Of a DNA stretch of 5,247 bases, positions 4,596 to 5,247 are shown in pieces. The notes beneath the pieces were generated by a model. The model was not told the origin of the DNA. It worked only from the letters and a program-made list of their open reading frames with translations, and did no database searches. Every line of letters starts with the position of its first letter. The first letter of the stretch is position 1. The position numbers and the translations under genes are program-made. This DNA is from Chloroflexi bacterium RBG_16_48_8 (lineage in GTDB: Bacteria > Chloroflexota > Anaerolineae > Anaerolineales > E44-bin32). The DNA is taken from positions 1 through 5,247 of the forward strand of contig MGNI01000152.1 in NCBI GenBank assembly GCA_001795115.1, in the 5' to 3' direction.

Positions 4596-5247
4596 ATGAA
4601 AACACCTTCCGAATCAACCATTTTGCGCTATCTTGCCCTTGATCTTCACAAGCATTATCTTGTTGTCGGTGCTGTTAACCGCCTGCAAGAGATCGTGCTC
4701 AATCCGCGCCGTATCTCGCTCGAAAAGTGGTCTGCTTGGGCCAAGGAGAACCTCCTGCCCACCGACTCCGTCGTCTTGGAAGCAACCACCAATGCCTGGG
4801 AGATTTACGACCAGGTCCTTCCCTTGGTGGGGAAGGTGGTGGTGGCGCATCCGCCCAAGGTCAAATGGATCGCCGAAGCTCGCGTCAAAACGGATCGGCA
4901 TGATGTGCTGCGTCTGGCACATCTCCTGGCCGCCGATCTCATCCCTGAAGTGTGGGTCCCGCCGGTTCATGTGAGGGAACTACGGTCGCTGATGTCCCAT
5001 CGGCGGAAATTGGTCCAGATGGCTACCCGGGCTCGCAATCGTCTCCACAGCCTGCTACATCGTCATAATCTTATGCCGCCGCAGGGTAAGATCTTTGCCC
5101 CAAAACATCGGGCCTGGTGGCTGGGACTGGATGGAATCTCTCCCACTCAACGTATGCACATCCGACATGATTTGGCCACCATTGATCAGGTCGAGGAGCA
5201 GCTGTCCGAGATTGAGCAGGAACTCAACCGCCTTAGCACCACAGAGC
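4596..5247 (+). CDS. IS110-family DEDD transposase (recombinase), partial at the 3' end
   Basis: The first 217 codons are present and the frame stays open to the window edge. The ATG at 4596 has TAGGAG 6 nt upstream. The N-terminal RuvC-like catalytic domain shows the family's acidic residues: D16 in LALDLHKHYLVVG, E62 in VVLEATTNAWEIYD, and D100/D103 in ARVKTDRHDVLRLAHLL. This is followed by PEVWVPPVHVRELRSL and a helical region rich in Arg and His (RKLVQMATRARNRLHSLLHR), then an acidic coiled-coil-like stretch (DQVEEQLSEIEQELNRL) near the cut. The C-terminal domain with the conserved serine is outside the window. In this family the enzyme works with a guide RNA from the element's own non-coding end, which here would be the region just upstream. 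The family call is secure; the group within IS110 rests on the long left non-coding region. Confidence 0.93.
   Translation, partial: MKTPSESTILRYLALDLHKHYLVVGAVNRLQEIVLNPRRISLEKWSAWAKENLLPTDSVVLEATTNAWEIYDQVLPLVGKVVVAHPPKVKWIAEARVKTDRHDVLRLAHLLAADLIPEVWVPPVHVRELRSLMSHRRKLVQMATRARNRLHSLLHRHNLMPPQGKIFAPKHRAWWLGLDGISPTQRMHIRHDLATIDQVEEQLSEIEQELNRLSTTE

Larger units (their letters stand above)
4341..5247 (+). mobile_element. IS110-family insertion sequence, left end and most of the transposase gene, cut by the window
   Basis: A DEDD transposase gene is preceded by about 255 bp of non-coding, GC-rich, structured DNA. That is the arrangement of the IS110 group (long non-coding left end) and not of the IS1111 group (non-coding right end). 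These elements usually lack terminal inverted repeats, so the left boundary is approximate. It is placed at the outer edge of attC3, because the attC match stops there. The right end is outside the window. The element is oriented opposite to the cassette genes. Confidence 0.7.

Noticed and set aside
4614..4974. Plus- and minus-strand frames of 113 and 118 codons over the transposase
   Set aside because: Both are shadows. The real frame starts at 4596, is open to the edge and shows the DEDD motifs.
1..5247. CRISPR array, tRNA, rRNA, integrase gene or toxin-antitoxin pair
   Set aside because: I looked for these on both strands and saw no evenly spaced repeats, tRNA cloverleaf, rRNA-like sequence, tyrosine integrase motifs or paired small genes.

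Overview
This window reads as part of an integron gene-cassette array on the minus strand, with an IS110-family insertion sequence at its right side. The main evidence is three related imperfect palindromes (280-384, 3200-3322, 4242-4340). Each is bounded by an RYYYAAC-like and a GTTRRRY-like box, and each shares the inner arms TCGAGATGAGC and GCTCCATYGAG. These are attC recombination sites of about 99-123 bp. Their mutual similarity suggests a sedentary (chromosomal) integron or a cluster of attC sites lacking an integrase. No integrase or attI is visible. The host cannot be named from the sequence. Base composition is mosaic: the central cassette looks AT-richer than the right-hand cassette and the IS. 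That fits an environmental bacterium with imported cassettes.

Read right to left (the direction of the genes), the layout is as follows. (1) 4341-5247 is a partial IS110-type element on the plus strand: about 255 bp of structured non-coding DNA, a candidate bridge RNA, followed by the first 217 codons of a DEDD transposase that runs off the window. It starts at the outer edge of attC3. (2) 3206-4247 is a cassette with one gene of unknown function, a 291-residue His-rich protein. Its 3' end carries a C8 homopolymer that sets which C-terminus is made. (3) 286-3205 is an unusually large cassette of about 2.9 kb with three co-directional genes: a PD-(D/E)XK restriction endonuclease, a CcrM/HinfI-type adenine methyltransferase and an unknown 278-residue protein. 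A candidate promoter lies directly inside the cassette. (4) 1-285 is the start of a further cassette, with about 200 bp of apparent leader and a gene fragment open to the left edge.

The endonuclease and methyltransferase overlap by 4 nt and should form a Type II restriction-modification system. GANTC is inferred as its target from methyltransferase similarity. Carriage of a complete, self-promoted defence unit in one cassette is the main biological story. The third gene lies within the same recombination unit and is a candidate accessory or second defence factor. The IS at attC3 and its upstream RNA region are the second point of interest, because a short attC-edge sequence recurs inside the putative guide RNA.
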